A stretch of 6,088 nt of DNA from an uncultured Clostridia bacterium (GCA_946487985.1 CAMLUY010000063.1:1-6088); one strand, 5' to 3'; shown: positions 1-5,275, counted from the first letter of the stretch. Translations and numbers: made by a program. Notes: a model not told the origin generated them from the letters alone.

Positions 1-39
1 AAAACAGGAGATGTTTCAGTAGTTGTACGATAACCCTTT

Positions 40-207
40 TTAGAGACTTGTTGAAACCTTTTTCTTGCCTGTGAAGAATGGGTGGCACTTGTTGCAAATG
101 TCAATGCTGAGTGTGTCACCTTTGCAGTTTGACTTTGTTTTGAAAGTGTTGCCGCAGGCACAAGTCACAGTAACTTCATGATAATCTGGATGAATTTCCT
201 GTTTCAT
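40..207 (-). CDS. rpmE: 50S ribosomal protein L31, zinc-binding form, short C-terminus
   Basis: Encodes a 55-residue protein beginning MKQEIHPDYHEVTVTCACGN, the typical start of bacterial L31, a protein of the large ribosomal subunit near the central protuberance and the intersubunit bridge. C16, C18, C38 and C41 (CxC then CxxC) are the four zinc ligands of the C+ form, and the family motif KCHPFFTGKK follows at residues 40-49. A strong AGGAGG site lies 5 bases before the ATG. It is the last visible gene of the rpsF-ssb-rpsR cluster, 54 bases after rpsR. The odd point is the end. L31 usually runs 65-70 residues with a tail like GRVxxFxxRY, but here a TAA follows KVSTSL. The other two frames stay open to the window edge, so a frameshift or a truly short tail are both possible. 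Identity is sure; the C-terminus is not. Confidence 0.9.
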   Translation of the reverse strand: MKQEIHPDYHEVTVTCACGNTFKTKSNCKGDTLSIDICNKCHPFFTGKKKVSTSL

Positions 208-237
208 ATTTGCCTCCTGTAAATTTTATTTTATTTG

Positions 238-253
238 CGCTGCACTTGCAGCG
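238..253 (-). other. Small hairpin between rpsR and rpmE
   Basis: CGCTGC and GCAGCG form a 6-bp perfect stem with a 4-base loop in the 54-base gap between rpsR and rpmE. No T-run follows on the minus strand, so it is not an intrinsic terminator. It could mark an mRNA processing or stability point that lets rpmE be expressed at a different level from rpsR, which is inference only. Confidence 0.35.
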
Positions 254-261
254 GTTTGGTT

Positions 262-525
262 TTAGTCACCTACATATGGCAGCAGAGCGATATTTCTTGC
301 ACGCTTGATTGCTATGCAAAGCTCGCGTTGATGCATGCTGCAAACACCTGTTTGACGTCTTGGCAGGATCTTGCCTTTCTCAGTGATGTACTTTCTGATT
401 TTTTGAACGTCTTTATAGTCGATTGTCTTTTCGCCTGCTACGCAAAAAGCACAAACTTTTTTCTTTGAAGGCTTGCGGAATTTCTTTACCACAACCTTTT
501 CTTCTGTTTTTGTTGCTTCAGCCAT
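262..525 (-). CDS. rpsR: 30S ribosomal protein S18, zinc-binding (C+) form
   Basis: An 87-residue S18, the small-subunit protein that dimerises with S6 and binds the central domain of 16S rRNA on the platform. The core is unmistakable: KVCAFC at 23-28, TIDYKDV at 34-40, then ITEKGKILPRRQTG at 47-60 and a basic helix ending IKRARNIALLPY. C25 and C28, with C62 and H65 (CSMH), look like the ligands of the zinc-binding S18 type. Many S18 proteins have lost these cysteines. The first 22 residues are a lysine-rich, presumably disordered tail. An AAAGGAG site sits 6 bases before the ATG. It follows ssb by 57 bases and precedes rpmE in the same direction, so it is read from the rpsF promoter. S6 and S18 in one operon allow their complex to regulate the mRNA. 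Confidence 0.97.
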   Translation of the reverse strand: MAEATKTEEKVVVKKFRKPSKKKVCAFCVAGEKTIDYKDVQKIRKYITEKGKILPRRQTGVCSMHQRELCIAIKRARNIALLPYVGD

Positions 526-582
526 TTTACACTCCTTTTATTTTTTTGTACGCCGCATTTTTACTGCGCACTTCATTTAGTT

Positions 583-1014
583 TTAGAATGGCAGGCTGTC
601 ATCGTCGATTGGTTCAAGCTCGGCAGTGCCCTCTTTCGCGCTGCTGCTGCGAGAGCTGCCGCCCATCATATCGCCACCTTCAACGGTGTCTGATGAGTTG
701 CGTGAATTGAGGAATTCAACTTCCTCAGCAATGATATCTGTCGAGTAGCGTTTTGTGCCATCACTTGCTTCGTATGAAGAGTTTTGCAAGCGACCAACAA
801 CTCCGCACTTTGAACCTTTCTTCAAAAATTTATGACAGTTTTCTGCCTGTCCACGCCAAACTGTAATGTTGAAAAAGTCTGCCTGTGGACCATTGTCGGC
901 GTTTGAAAAGCGCCTTTGTACTGCGATTGAGAATCTGCAAACCGACACACCGCTGTTTGTTGTAGTCAGCTCAGGGTCGCGTGTCAGGTTGCCAATTAAA
1001 ATTACTTTATTCAT
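583..1014 (-). CDS. ssb: Single-stranded DNA-binding protein
   Basis: A 143-residue SSB, which coats single-stranded DNA during replication, recombination and repair and recruits partner enzymes. Residues 1 to about 104 form the OB fold: MNKVILIGNLTRDPEL at the start, then FFNITVWRGQAENC at 47-60 with the conserved tryptophan W53, and KKGSKCGVVGRLQ at 65-77. A flexible linker rich in serine and glycine follows (about 104-136). The protein ends in the acidic tip DDDSLPF, a one-serine variant of the usual DDDLPF/DDDIPF peptide that docks partner proteins. A GGAG site stands just upstream of the ATG. It lies between rpsF (28-base gap) and rpsR, the usual rpsF-ssb-rpsR order of Firmicutes. Length and architecture suggest the main replicative SSB, not a phage copy. 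Confidence 0.97.
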   Translation of the reverse strand: MNKVILIGNLTRDPELTTTNSGVSVCRFSIAVQRRFSNADNGPQADFFNITVWRGQAENCHKFLKKGSKCGVVGRLQNSSYEASDGTKRYSTDIIAEEVEFLNSRNSSDTVEGGDMMGGSSRSSSAKEGTAELEPIDDDSLPF

Positions 1015-1042
1015 ATTTTCTCCTTATTTCATTCGCGCGGAA

Positions 1043-1324
1043 TTATTTTTTTACAAACATCTGGCGAACGATGCCTTCTGTGATGTTCATGAGTTTTGCC
1101 ATCGCGTCAACTTCTTCTGGTGAAAGAGAGATGTTCATCAAAACATAAAATCCTTCGTTTTTGAAGTTGATTGGATAGGCAAGTTTTCTCATGCCCCACT
1201 TATCAATTCCCTCAACAGTGCCGCCTTTGCTTTCAACGTAAGTTGCGAACTTTTTAATCAGCTCTTCGCGTTGCTCTTCGGCTACGTCTGATGAAATGAT
1301 ATAGAGAAGCTCATACCTATTCAT
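1043..1324 (-). CDS. rpsF: 30S ribosomal protein S6
   Basis: A 93-residue S6, the small-subunit protein that pairs with S18 on the platform of the 30S subunit. Diagnostic stretches are MNRYELLYIIS at the start, the central DKWGMRKLAYPI with NEGFYVLMNI (about residues 41-65), and the C-terminal ITEGIVRQMFVKK. The length matches the usual S6 without the long acidic tail seen in enterobacteria. A perfect AAAGGAGGT site lies before the ATG. It is the first gene of the operon, followed by ssb, rpsR and rpmE. A promoter and a leader hairpin with an apical CCG lie just upstream, which suggests that the S6:S18 complex controls translation of its own message. Confidence 0.97.
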   Translation of the reverse strand: MNRYELLYIISSDVAEEQREELIKKFATYVESKGGTVEGIDKWGMRKLAYPINFKNEGFYVLMNISLSPEEVDAMAKLMNITEGIVRQMFVKK

Positions 1325-1350
1325 ACTTTTACCTCCTTTTGGACAATTTG

Positions 1351-1372
1351 GTCTTTCAACGGCGTGAAAGAC
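1351..1372 (-). promoter_or_regulatory. rpsF leader hairpin, probable S6:S18 binding RNA
   Basis: In the rpsF 5' UTR, GUCUUUCA and UGAAAGAC form an 8-bp perfect stem closed by the six-base loop CGCCGU. S6:S18 is known to recognise a CCG trinucleotide displayed by a hairpin in the leader of its own operon, mimicking helix 22 of 16S rRNA. Here CCG is in the loop (plus-strand positions 1360-1362) about 26 bases upstream of the start codon. Structure and position are seen in the sequence; the function is inferred from the known motif, and the exact consensus was not compared. Confidence 0.6.
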
Positions 1373-1399
1373 AAGGACAGTTTTTTACTCTGCATGCAC

Positions 1400-1428
1400 A
1401 TGTTATCATAATTTCGCCCTTTTGTCAA
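1400..1428 (-). promoter_or_regulatory. Promoter of the rpsF-ssb-rpsR-rpmE operon
   Basis: On the minus strand, a perfect -35 TTGACA (1423-1428) is followed after 17 bases by TAACAT (1400-1405), a 4/6 match to TATAAT. Transcription should start near 1393, giving a leader of about 70 bases that carries the CCG hairpin. The -35 begins on the base right after the pflA stop codon. No terminator lies between pflA and rpsF, so some read-through from pflA is likely. Confidence 0.8.
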
Positions 1429-2178
1429 TTATTTTCTTGAAATTTCCCCGCGTATTGCGGCTATTTGGGCATGAAGGGCGCTTTCAAGCTGGCTACATTT
1501 TTCTGCCGACATTTCACTCACGCCTTCAAGGCGATATGGCAGACCAAGCTCGCGATATTTGTGCACGCCTATGGTGCGATATGGCAAAAGTTCCACCTTT
1601 TCAACATTTTGAAGGCCAGCAACGAAGGCTGCAAGCTCGTCCATGCACTCATTGTTGTCGTTTATGCCTGGCACAATCACCTGGCGAATCCACATCTTTT
1701 TGCCAAGCCTTTGGCAGTCCGAGCAAAACTTTTTGAACCTTGACATGTCCTGCCCTGTAATCTCGCGATACCTTTTCTCATTCGAGGATTTGATATCAAG
1801 GATTACAAGGTCGGTGTATGCCAGGATTTCGTCATACTCGCCAAAGCCCACTCCCGCCGTGTCAAGCGCGGTATGCAGGCCTTTTGCCTTGCACTCTTTC
1901 AGGCAATCAAGCAAAAACGCTGGCTGCAAAAGGGGCTCGCCGCCCGAAAAAGTCACACCGCCCTCACTGCTAAAGTAGTTTTTGAACCTTTCAATTTTTT
2001 TTACCAGCTGCTGAGCGCTGAGCTTTTCGCACTTGCCATTTTTATCCCATGTTTCAGGATTGTGGCAGTATTTGCAGCGCAGTTCGCACCCCTGCATGAA
2101 GACCACATATCTGATGCCAGGGCCGTCGACAAGCCCCATGCTTTCAACGCTGTTGATGTTGCCCAAAATTTCACTCAT
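1429..2178 (-). CDS. pflA: Pyruvate formate-lyase activating enzyme (radical SAM)
   Basis: A 249-residue PflA, a cytosolic radical-SAM enzyme that uses a [4Fe-4S] cluster and S-adenosylmethionine to place the glycyl radical on pyruvate formate-lyase under anaerobic conditions. The cluster motif CxxxCxxC is at C31, C35, C38 (GCELRCKYCHNP), preceded by SVESMGLVDGPGIRYVVFMQ, which is typical of the short PflA type without an inserted ferredoxin domain. SGGEP (78-82) binds SAM, and VILDIKSSNEKRY (125-137) and WIRQVIVPGIND (163-174) are family signatures. Length is normal. A GAGGT site lies 5 bases before the ATG. No pflB sits next to it in the window, although pflB-pflA pairs are common, so the lyase gene must be elsewhere. 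It has its own promoter, overlapped by a palindrome. A different glycyl-radical activase cannot be fully excluded, but the sequence resembles PflA best. Confidence 0.93.
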   Translation of the reverse strand: MSEILGNINSVESMGLVDGPGIRYVVFMQGCELRCKYCHNPETWDKNGKCEKLSAQQLVKKIERFKNYFSSEGGVTFSGGEPLLQPAFLLDCLKECKAKGLHTALDTAGVGFGEYDEILAYTDLVILDIKSSNEKRYREITGQDMSRFKKFCSDCQRLGKKMWIRQVIVPGINDNNECMDELAAFVAGLQNVEKVELLPYRTIGVHKYRELGLPYRLEGVSEMSAEKCSQLESALHAQIAAIRGEISRK

Positions 2179-2211
2179 GATTGACCTCGAATTGAATTAT
2201 CTTTTGCTATT

Positions 2212-2240
2212 ATTTTAATCATTTTGTGTGAAAAAAGCAA
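2212..2240 (-). promoter_or_regulatory. Probable pflA promoter
   Basis: On the minus strand, TTGCTT (2235-2240, 3/6 to the -35 consensus) and TAAAAT (2212-2217, 5/6 to the -10) are separated by 17 bases. The start would be near 2205, leaving a leader of roughly 25 bases before the pflA ATG. The weak -35 is overlapped by the palindrome at 2238-2256, which is consistent with a controlled promoter. Confidence 0.6.
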
Positions 2241-2256
2241 ACAAATGTCTTGTTTG
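2238..2256. promoter_or_regulatory. 19-bp palindrome, candidate operator at the pflA promoter
   Basis: CAAACAA and TTGTTTG form a perfect 7-bp inverted repeat around a 5-base centre (ATGTC on the plus strand). It overlaps three bases of the proposed pflA -35 and extends upstream. Size and symmetry fit the site of a dimeric helix-turn-helix regulator. It does not match the FNR (TTGAT-N4-ATCAA) or Rex (TTGTGA-type) consensus as I know them. The regulator is unknown. Confidence 0.5.
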
Positions 2257-2277
2257 AGCGCGAAAGGAAGTTAAATC

Positions 2278-2306
2278 AAAAAAGGACATTTGCCATGCCC
2301 TTTTTT
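2278..2306 (-). terminator. Intrinsic terminator of the lipoprotein gene
   Basis: On the minus strand, AAAAAAGGGCAT and ATGTCCTTTTTT form a 12-bp stem with one G-U pair and the loop GGCAA, ending in six Ts. It lies 19 bases past the lipoprotein stop codon and separates that gene from the pflA promoter. Confidence 0.85.
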
Positions 2307-2324
2307 ATTATATTCTGAACCAGA

Positions 2325-3716
2325 CTATTTCACATTGGCAAGCAGCTGAACTGTGCCGTTTTTGTCTGTGCGGTGAAGATAGTAGTTTGTGTCCGAAGTT
2401 GCATTTTCATCACTGTCAGCCTTGCCATCGTCTTCAAGCTGAGCGTAGAAGTAGATGTATCCGTCAGCGTATCCGCACTGACCTGAAATAATTGATGTCA
2501 TTGAAACAATCTGCTCAATCTTTTTGTCAACAACATTGATCCTGCTGATTGATGTGCTGTTTGATGTGCTGTTTGAGTAGTAAATCCAATCCTCGTCAGC
2601 AAAGAGTACATCACTAAACTCTGATGAAGCCAGCATTCGCTGTGCATCCTGTGTAACATTGTCAAGAGATTTGTACATCAATGAGCCGCTTGCGTCACCA
2701 ATGAACATTACGCCATCACCAACAGCTTGTATGTCATGCATTGCAAGCGGGTGGAATTTGTTTGTACCTGAAAAGTGCTTGTCGCCTGTGGTCAGGTCTT
2801 TATAGAACACCTCTTCGGCTATCTTTGGCGAGCTGTAACTGTACACCACAATATCGCCTACGCGGCCAAGCATTTTAGTTGTCGAGCCAGCCACGTCATT
2901 GTTGTCACCGTATGCAGCAACTTCGCCAGTAGCAAAGTCCACAGCCTTTACTGCGATTGTTTCATGTTCGCTGCGGTCTGAATCGACGGTGTATACCACA
3001 TTGCGAATGGTTGAGTTTTCATCGCAAACTGCAACTGATTTCACATCTTCGGCAAGTGTGACGGTCTTGCCAATCTTTTTGCCGATTGAAATAGAGTAAA
3101 GATTGTATGTTGGCGACTCATCGCTGCTTGTTGGCGCGTAGATAATGTAATAGAAGTCGCCATCGCTGCCCTTTTGTGCAGTGATTATTGAATTGTCGTC
3201 GCTGCGGAAAGTTCCGATTTCATCAAACTTGCTGCCGTCAAATTTCATTCTGAAAATTGATACCTGACTGTAATCATTTTCAAGGCTGCCAGTTTTGTGT
3301 GTGTTCGCCGAAGTGAAATACAGATATTCACCAAGCGCAAACATGTATTGGTTTTCAAAGCCTGCAAGCTTGTCGTTCACCTTTTCAACGCCTAATGCGC
3401 TTGGGTCATAGTTGCCGTCTTCGTCCTCTGTGCGGTCATATTTGATTTCGTCAAGATTGATGCGGGCAAGGTATCCCTTTGCCGCTGCTGCATCATAGTC
3501 AAAGCCATCGCTGTCTGACGCTGTGTAACCATTGCCATAGTAAAGATAGTTTTCAATCTGCGCAACCTGGCCTTTGAAATACATGATGTCGTCATAGCTT
3601 ACCGGCTTGCCGTCTTTATATATTCCGCTTATGCTTGCACAGCCTGTCAAAATAAAAGCCGCACAAATGAAAAGCGCGATAATCAGTATTATGTTTTTTC
3701 TTGCAAAAGTCTTCAT
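2325..3716 (-). CDS. Secreted lipoprotein of unknown function, probable beta-propeller
   Basis: A 463-residue protein with a classic lipoprotein signal peptide: basic start (MKTFARK), a hydrophobic stretch at 8-22 and the lipobox LTGC with the lipidated cysteine C26. It should be anchored to the outer face of the membrane. The mature part has recurring aromatic beta-strand motifs: YLYYGNG (57-63), YLYFTS (131-136), DFYYIIY (187-193), NVVYTVD (239-245), DIVVYSY (288-294), VMFIGD (336-341), DWIYYSN (376-382) and YIYFYAQ (420-426). Their spacing suggests a propeller of the DUF5050/TolB-like kind, which is inference and not a certain family match. Several Asp-rich loops (around 93-104 and 428-443) could bind metal. 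A CGGAG site precedes the ATG. It is a single-gene unit with its own strong promoter and terminator. No enzyme motif or transporter neighbour was seen. Confidence 0.85.
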   Translation of the reverse strand: MKTFARKNIILIIALFICAAFILTGCASISGIYKDGKPVSYDDIMYFKGQVAQIENYLYYGNGYTASDSDGFDYDAAAAKGYLARINLDEIKYDRTEDEDGNYDPSALGVEKVNDKLAGFENQYMFALGEYLYFTSANTHKTGSLENDYSQVSIFRMKFDGSKFDEIGTFRSDDNSIITAQKGSDGDFYYIIYAPTSSDESPTYNLYSISIGKKIGKTVTLAEDVKSVAVCDENSTIRNVVYTVDSDRSEHETIAVKAVDFATGEVAAYGDNNDVAGSTTKMLGRVGDIVVYSYSSPKIAEEVFYKDLTTGDKHFSGTNKFHPLAMHDIQAVGDGVMFIGDASGSLMYKSLDNVTQDAQRMLASSEFSDVLFADEDWIYYSNSTSNSTSISRINVVDKKIEQIVSMTSIISGQCGYADGYIYFYAQLEDDGKADSDENATSDTNYYLHRTDKNGTVQLLANVK

Positions 3717-3745
3717 TTTTACTCCGGAATTTTTATTTCTTTGTG

Positions 3746-3777
3746 CTTTTTGCCGCCAAAAAGGACTCGAATGCGGC
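3746..3777 (-). other. Competing hairpins in the lipoprotein gene 5' UTR
   Basis: The leader between the promoter and the lipoprotein ATG contains two mutually exclusive pairings. CTTTTT/AAAAAG (3758-3763 with 3746-3751) is a 6-bp stem with loop GGCGGC. GCCGC/GCGGC (3773-3777 with 3752-3756) is a 5-bp stem that uses the loop of the first. Neither covers the ribosome binding site. Pairing is seen directly; a regulatory role is only a possibility. Confidence 0.3.
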
Positions 3778-3791
3778 TACATTACCTGTGT

Positions 3792-3820
3792 AGTATAGCC
3801 TATTGCATGCTTTTTGTCAA
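3792..3820 (-). promoter_or_regulatory. Strong promoter of the lipoprotein gene
   Basis: On the minus strand, a perfect TTGACA (3815-3820), a 17-base spacer and TATACT (3792-3797, 5/6) form a near-consensus sigma-A promoter. Transcription should start near 3785, giving a leader of about 70 bases. A second TTGACA about 32 bases further upstream has no matching -10. Confidence 0.88.
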
Positions 3821-3907
3821 ATAATTCTTGTCTGCTGGAATAAATTTTTGTCAAACTGGGTGTTGTGATGGCACAGAATTTTGAGTTTTTTTAAATTAAA
3901 CCTTACA

Positions 3908-3974
3908 GCACGAGCAACACTCTGCCTGCCGCGCTTTAAACCACCCCGTGAAAAGATTTTTTCCAAAGCGCGGC
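3908..3974. other. Structured intergenic segment with two hairpins
   Basis: In the gap between the phosphoesterase stop and the lipoprotein promoter, GCCGCGCTTT (3928-3937) and AAAGCGCGGC (3965-3974) form a 10-bp perfect GC-rich stem. Its 27-base loop contains an inner 5-bp stem, GAAAA/TTTTC. Next to it, 3908-3925 folds into a short bulged hairpin (GCA-c-GAG with CTC-TGC). It follows the yqeY-phosphoesterase unit, but no T-run follows the main stem on either strand, so it is not a classic intrinsic terminator. I found no convincing coding sequence in 3821-3993. Confidence 0.5.
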
Positions 3975-3993
3975 GGATTTAAACTTTCAAAGC

Positions 3994-4710
3994 TCAATTT
4001 TCATGCGGAGGATTGCAACAGATTTCAGTCAGCTTGTTGCCAACCGCATCGCATGAAGTCAAATAGTACCGCACCCCGTTTTTTTCAAAGCAGGTCCTTG
4101 GATTTTTCATGCCATGCAAATGACCAAAGACCGCAGCGCTCACCTTGTATTTTTCGATCAGCTCGGTCATCGGGCTGTCATCGCGTGAAAAGTTCATAGG
4201 CGGATAGTGTATCATGCACACAACACTGTCGCCCTCAGCCCTGATTTTCTCAGCCGCCTGCAAGGTCAGTTCAAGGCGAATAACCTCTCTCTTGAAAATC
4301 TTTTCATCTTCTTCTGACTGGGTCGCTCCTCGCTCGGGCACAGACCAGCCTCGCGTGCCGCAAATGATGACATTGCCAAACTTGACAGCGTCATTCTGTA
4401 CAGCATAAAAGTTTTCTGGCAAGATTGCACGCACTGCTGAAATTGACTTCCACCAATAGTCGTGGTTGCCGCGAATGATGACCTTCTTGCCTGGAAGATT
4501 TTCCAGCAATCTGAAATCGGCAACAGACTCCTCAATCCGCATCGCCCAAGAAAAATCGCCGGCAAGCAGAACAATGTCTTCATCGGTCACCTTTGCCCGC
4601 CAGTCTGAAAAAATCTTGTCGATATATCCCTCCCATGTCGGGCCAAAAATATCCATCGGCTTTGGATTGTTCAGTGACAGGTGCAAATCGCTGATTGCAA
4701 AAACCTTCAT
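3994..4710 (-). CDS. Calcineurin-like metallophosphoesterase (COG1768-like)
   Basis: A 238-residue two-metal phosphoesterase, probably cytosolic since no signal or membrane segment is seen. All metal-binding motifs are present: SDLHLS with D8 and H10, GDFSW with D52, GNHDYWW with N82, H83 and D84, MIHYPP with H168, and GHLHG with H197 and H199. The GPTWEGY (23-29) and GNHDYWW forms are like those of the predicted phosphohydrolase group COG1768; the substrate is unknown. The start at 4710 gives MKVFAISDLHLS, the family's usual beginning. A longer reading from 4749 would add 13 unrelated residues lying inside yqeY, so it was rejected. Its ATG overlaps the yqeY stop as ATGA, implying translational coupling. 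Only a weak ribosome binding site (AGAGG, rather far) is seen. The C-terminus has several cysteines (C220, C231, C232) of unknown meaning. Confidence 0.9.
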   Translation of the reverse strand: MKVFAISDLHLSLNNPKPMDIFGPTWEGYIDKIFSDWRAKVTDEDIVLLAGDFSWAMRIEESVADFRLLENLPGKKVIIRGNHDYWWKSISAVRAILPENFYAVQNDAVKFGNVIICGTRGWSVPERGATQSEEDEKIFKREVIRLELTLQAAEKIRAEGDSVVCMIHYPPMNFSRDDSPMTELIEKYKVSAAVFGHLHGMKNPRTCFEKNGVRYYLTSCDAVGNKLTEICCNPPHEN

Positions 4711-5129
4711 TGCTTTTTCAAAACCTCTTGCACAAGTCGCATATCGCACTTGCCATTATAGTTGGCTTTAAAGTGCTTCATCACAGCTGGCACAGACTTG
4801 TCATCAAGCGATGAAATAATCTCTGCAATTTCCCCCTCTGAAAGCATTTTTGGCAGATATGACTTTGCAATTTCAATCTGCCTTTCAATGTTTGCGACTT
4901 CGGCGGTGTTGCCAACCTTGGCGTAGTTTTCCTTCTCCTCTTCAAGCTCCTTTATGCTCTTTTGCAAAATGTTTGCAATGTCTGCGTCCTCGACCTGTCC
5001 GCCCTTTTCCCGCTTCTTGATGTTTTCAAGCATAATCTTATTGAGCAGCACACTGTAAAAGGAGCGCGCCACCACGTCTTTATCTTTCATTGCCTGCACA
5101 TTTGCGGCCTTTATTTTTTCTTGTAACAT
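4707..5129 (-). CDS. yqeY: YqeY-family protein (GatB/YqeY domain)
   Basis: A 140-residue protein of the YqeY family, which shares the C-terminal domain of GatB, the B subunit of the tRNA-dependent amidotransferase, and is thought to bind tRNA; its cellular role is not established. It starts MLQEKIKAANVQAMKDKD, as usual for the family, with a helical first half (about 1-70, EELEEEKENY-like charged helices). Then come the signature AKSYLPKMLSEGEIAEII (88-105) and a tail-like small domain with NGKCDMRLVQEVL (125-137). Length is close to the usual 145-150. A GAGGTG site lies 5 bases before the ATG. It is the first gene of a two-gene unit with the phosphoesterase, behind its own promoter, and a tRNA gene lies divergently upstream. 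Confidence 0.93.
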   Translation of the reverse strand: MLQEKIKAANVQAMKDKDVVARSFYSVLLNKIMLENIKKREKGGQVEDADIANILQKSIKELEEEKENYAKVGNTAEVANIERQIEIAKSYLPKMLSEGEIAEIISSLDDKSVPAVMKHFKANYNGKCDMRLVQEVLKKQ

Positions 5130-5151
5130 GTGTTCACCTCACTAAAATTTT

Positions 5152-5168
5152 CAGGCTTTTGCAGCCTG
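5152..5168 (-). other. Hairpin at the 5' end of the yqeY transcript
   Basis: CAGGCT and AGCCTG form a 6-bp perfect stem with a 5-base loop (GCAAA in the transcript). With the -10 at 5176-5181, the transcript would begin at or next to the first base of this stem. A hairpin at the extreme 5' end typically protects mRNA from 5'-end decay; this role is inferred. Confidence 0.4.
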
Positions 5169-5175
5169 TAAATAA

Positions 5176-5203
5176 ATTATATAAAATTCACGGCAAAAAT
5201 CAA
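5176..5203 (-). promoter_or_regulatory. Promoter of yqeY-phosphoesterase
   Basis: On the minus strand, TTGATT (5198-5203, 4/6) and a perfect TATAAT (5176-5181) are 16 bases apart. The predicted start near 5169 leaves a leader of about 40 bases with a hairpin at its very beginning. Confidence 0.75.
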
Positions 5204-5210
5204 AATGTTA

Positions 5211-5240
5211 TTTTCAACTTTCCGCCCCCGAAAGTGAAAA
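5211..5240. promoter_or_regulatory. Near-perfect inverted repeat between divergent promoters
   Basis: TTTTC-a-ACTTTC and GAAAGT-GAAAA pair over 11 bp with a single bulged A around a 7-base C-rich centre (CGCCCCC). It lies 8 bases upstream of the yqeY -35 and about 36 bases upstream of the tRNA -35, so neither predicted transcript includes it. That position fits a DNA-binding site shared by both promoters better than an RNA structure. No known operator consensus was recognised. Confidence 0.4.
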
Positions 5241-5275
5241 AGACAGAAAAAATTGTTGCAAAATTCAAAAAAAGA

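Noticed and set aside
536..574. 12-codon reading frame (MKCAVKMRRTKK) between ssb and rpsR on the minus strand
   Set aside because: No ribosome binding site and no recognisable family; it ends on the rpsR ribosome site region and is most likely chance.
1643..1978. Plus-strand open frames inside pflA, and similar frames inside the lipoprotein, phosphoesterase and ssb genes
   Set aside because: They are antisense shadows of strongly supported genes, with no ribosome sites and no protein-like composition.
3849..3854. Second TTGACA upstream of the lipoprotein promoter, on the minus strand
   Set aside because: No acceptable -10 lies 16-18 bases downstream of it.
4711..4749. Longer N-terminus for the phosphoesterase starting at 4749
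   Set aside because: The 13 extra residues lie inside yqeY and precede the canonical MKVFAISDLH start, which has the ATGA overlap typical of coupled genes.
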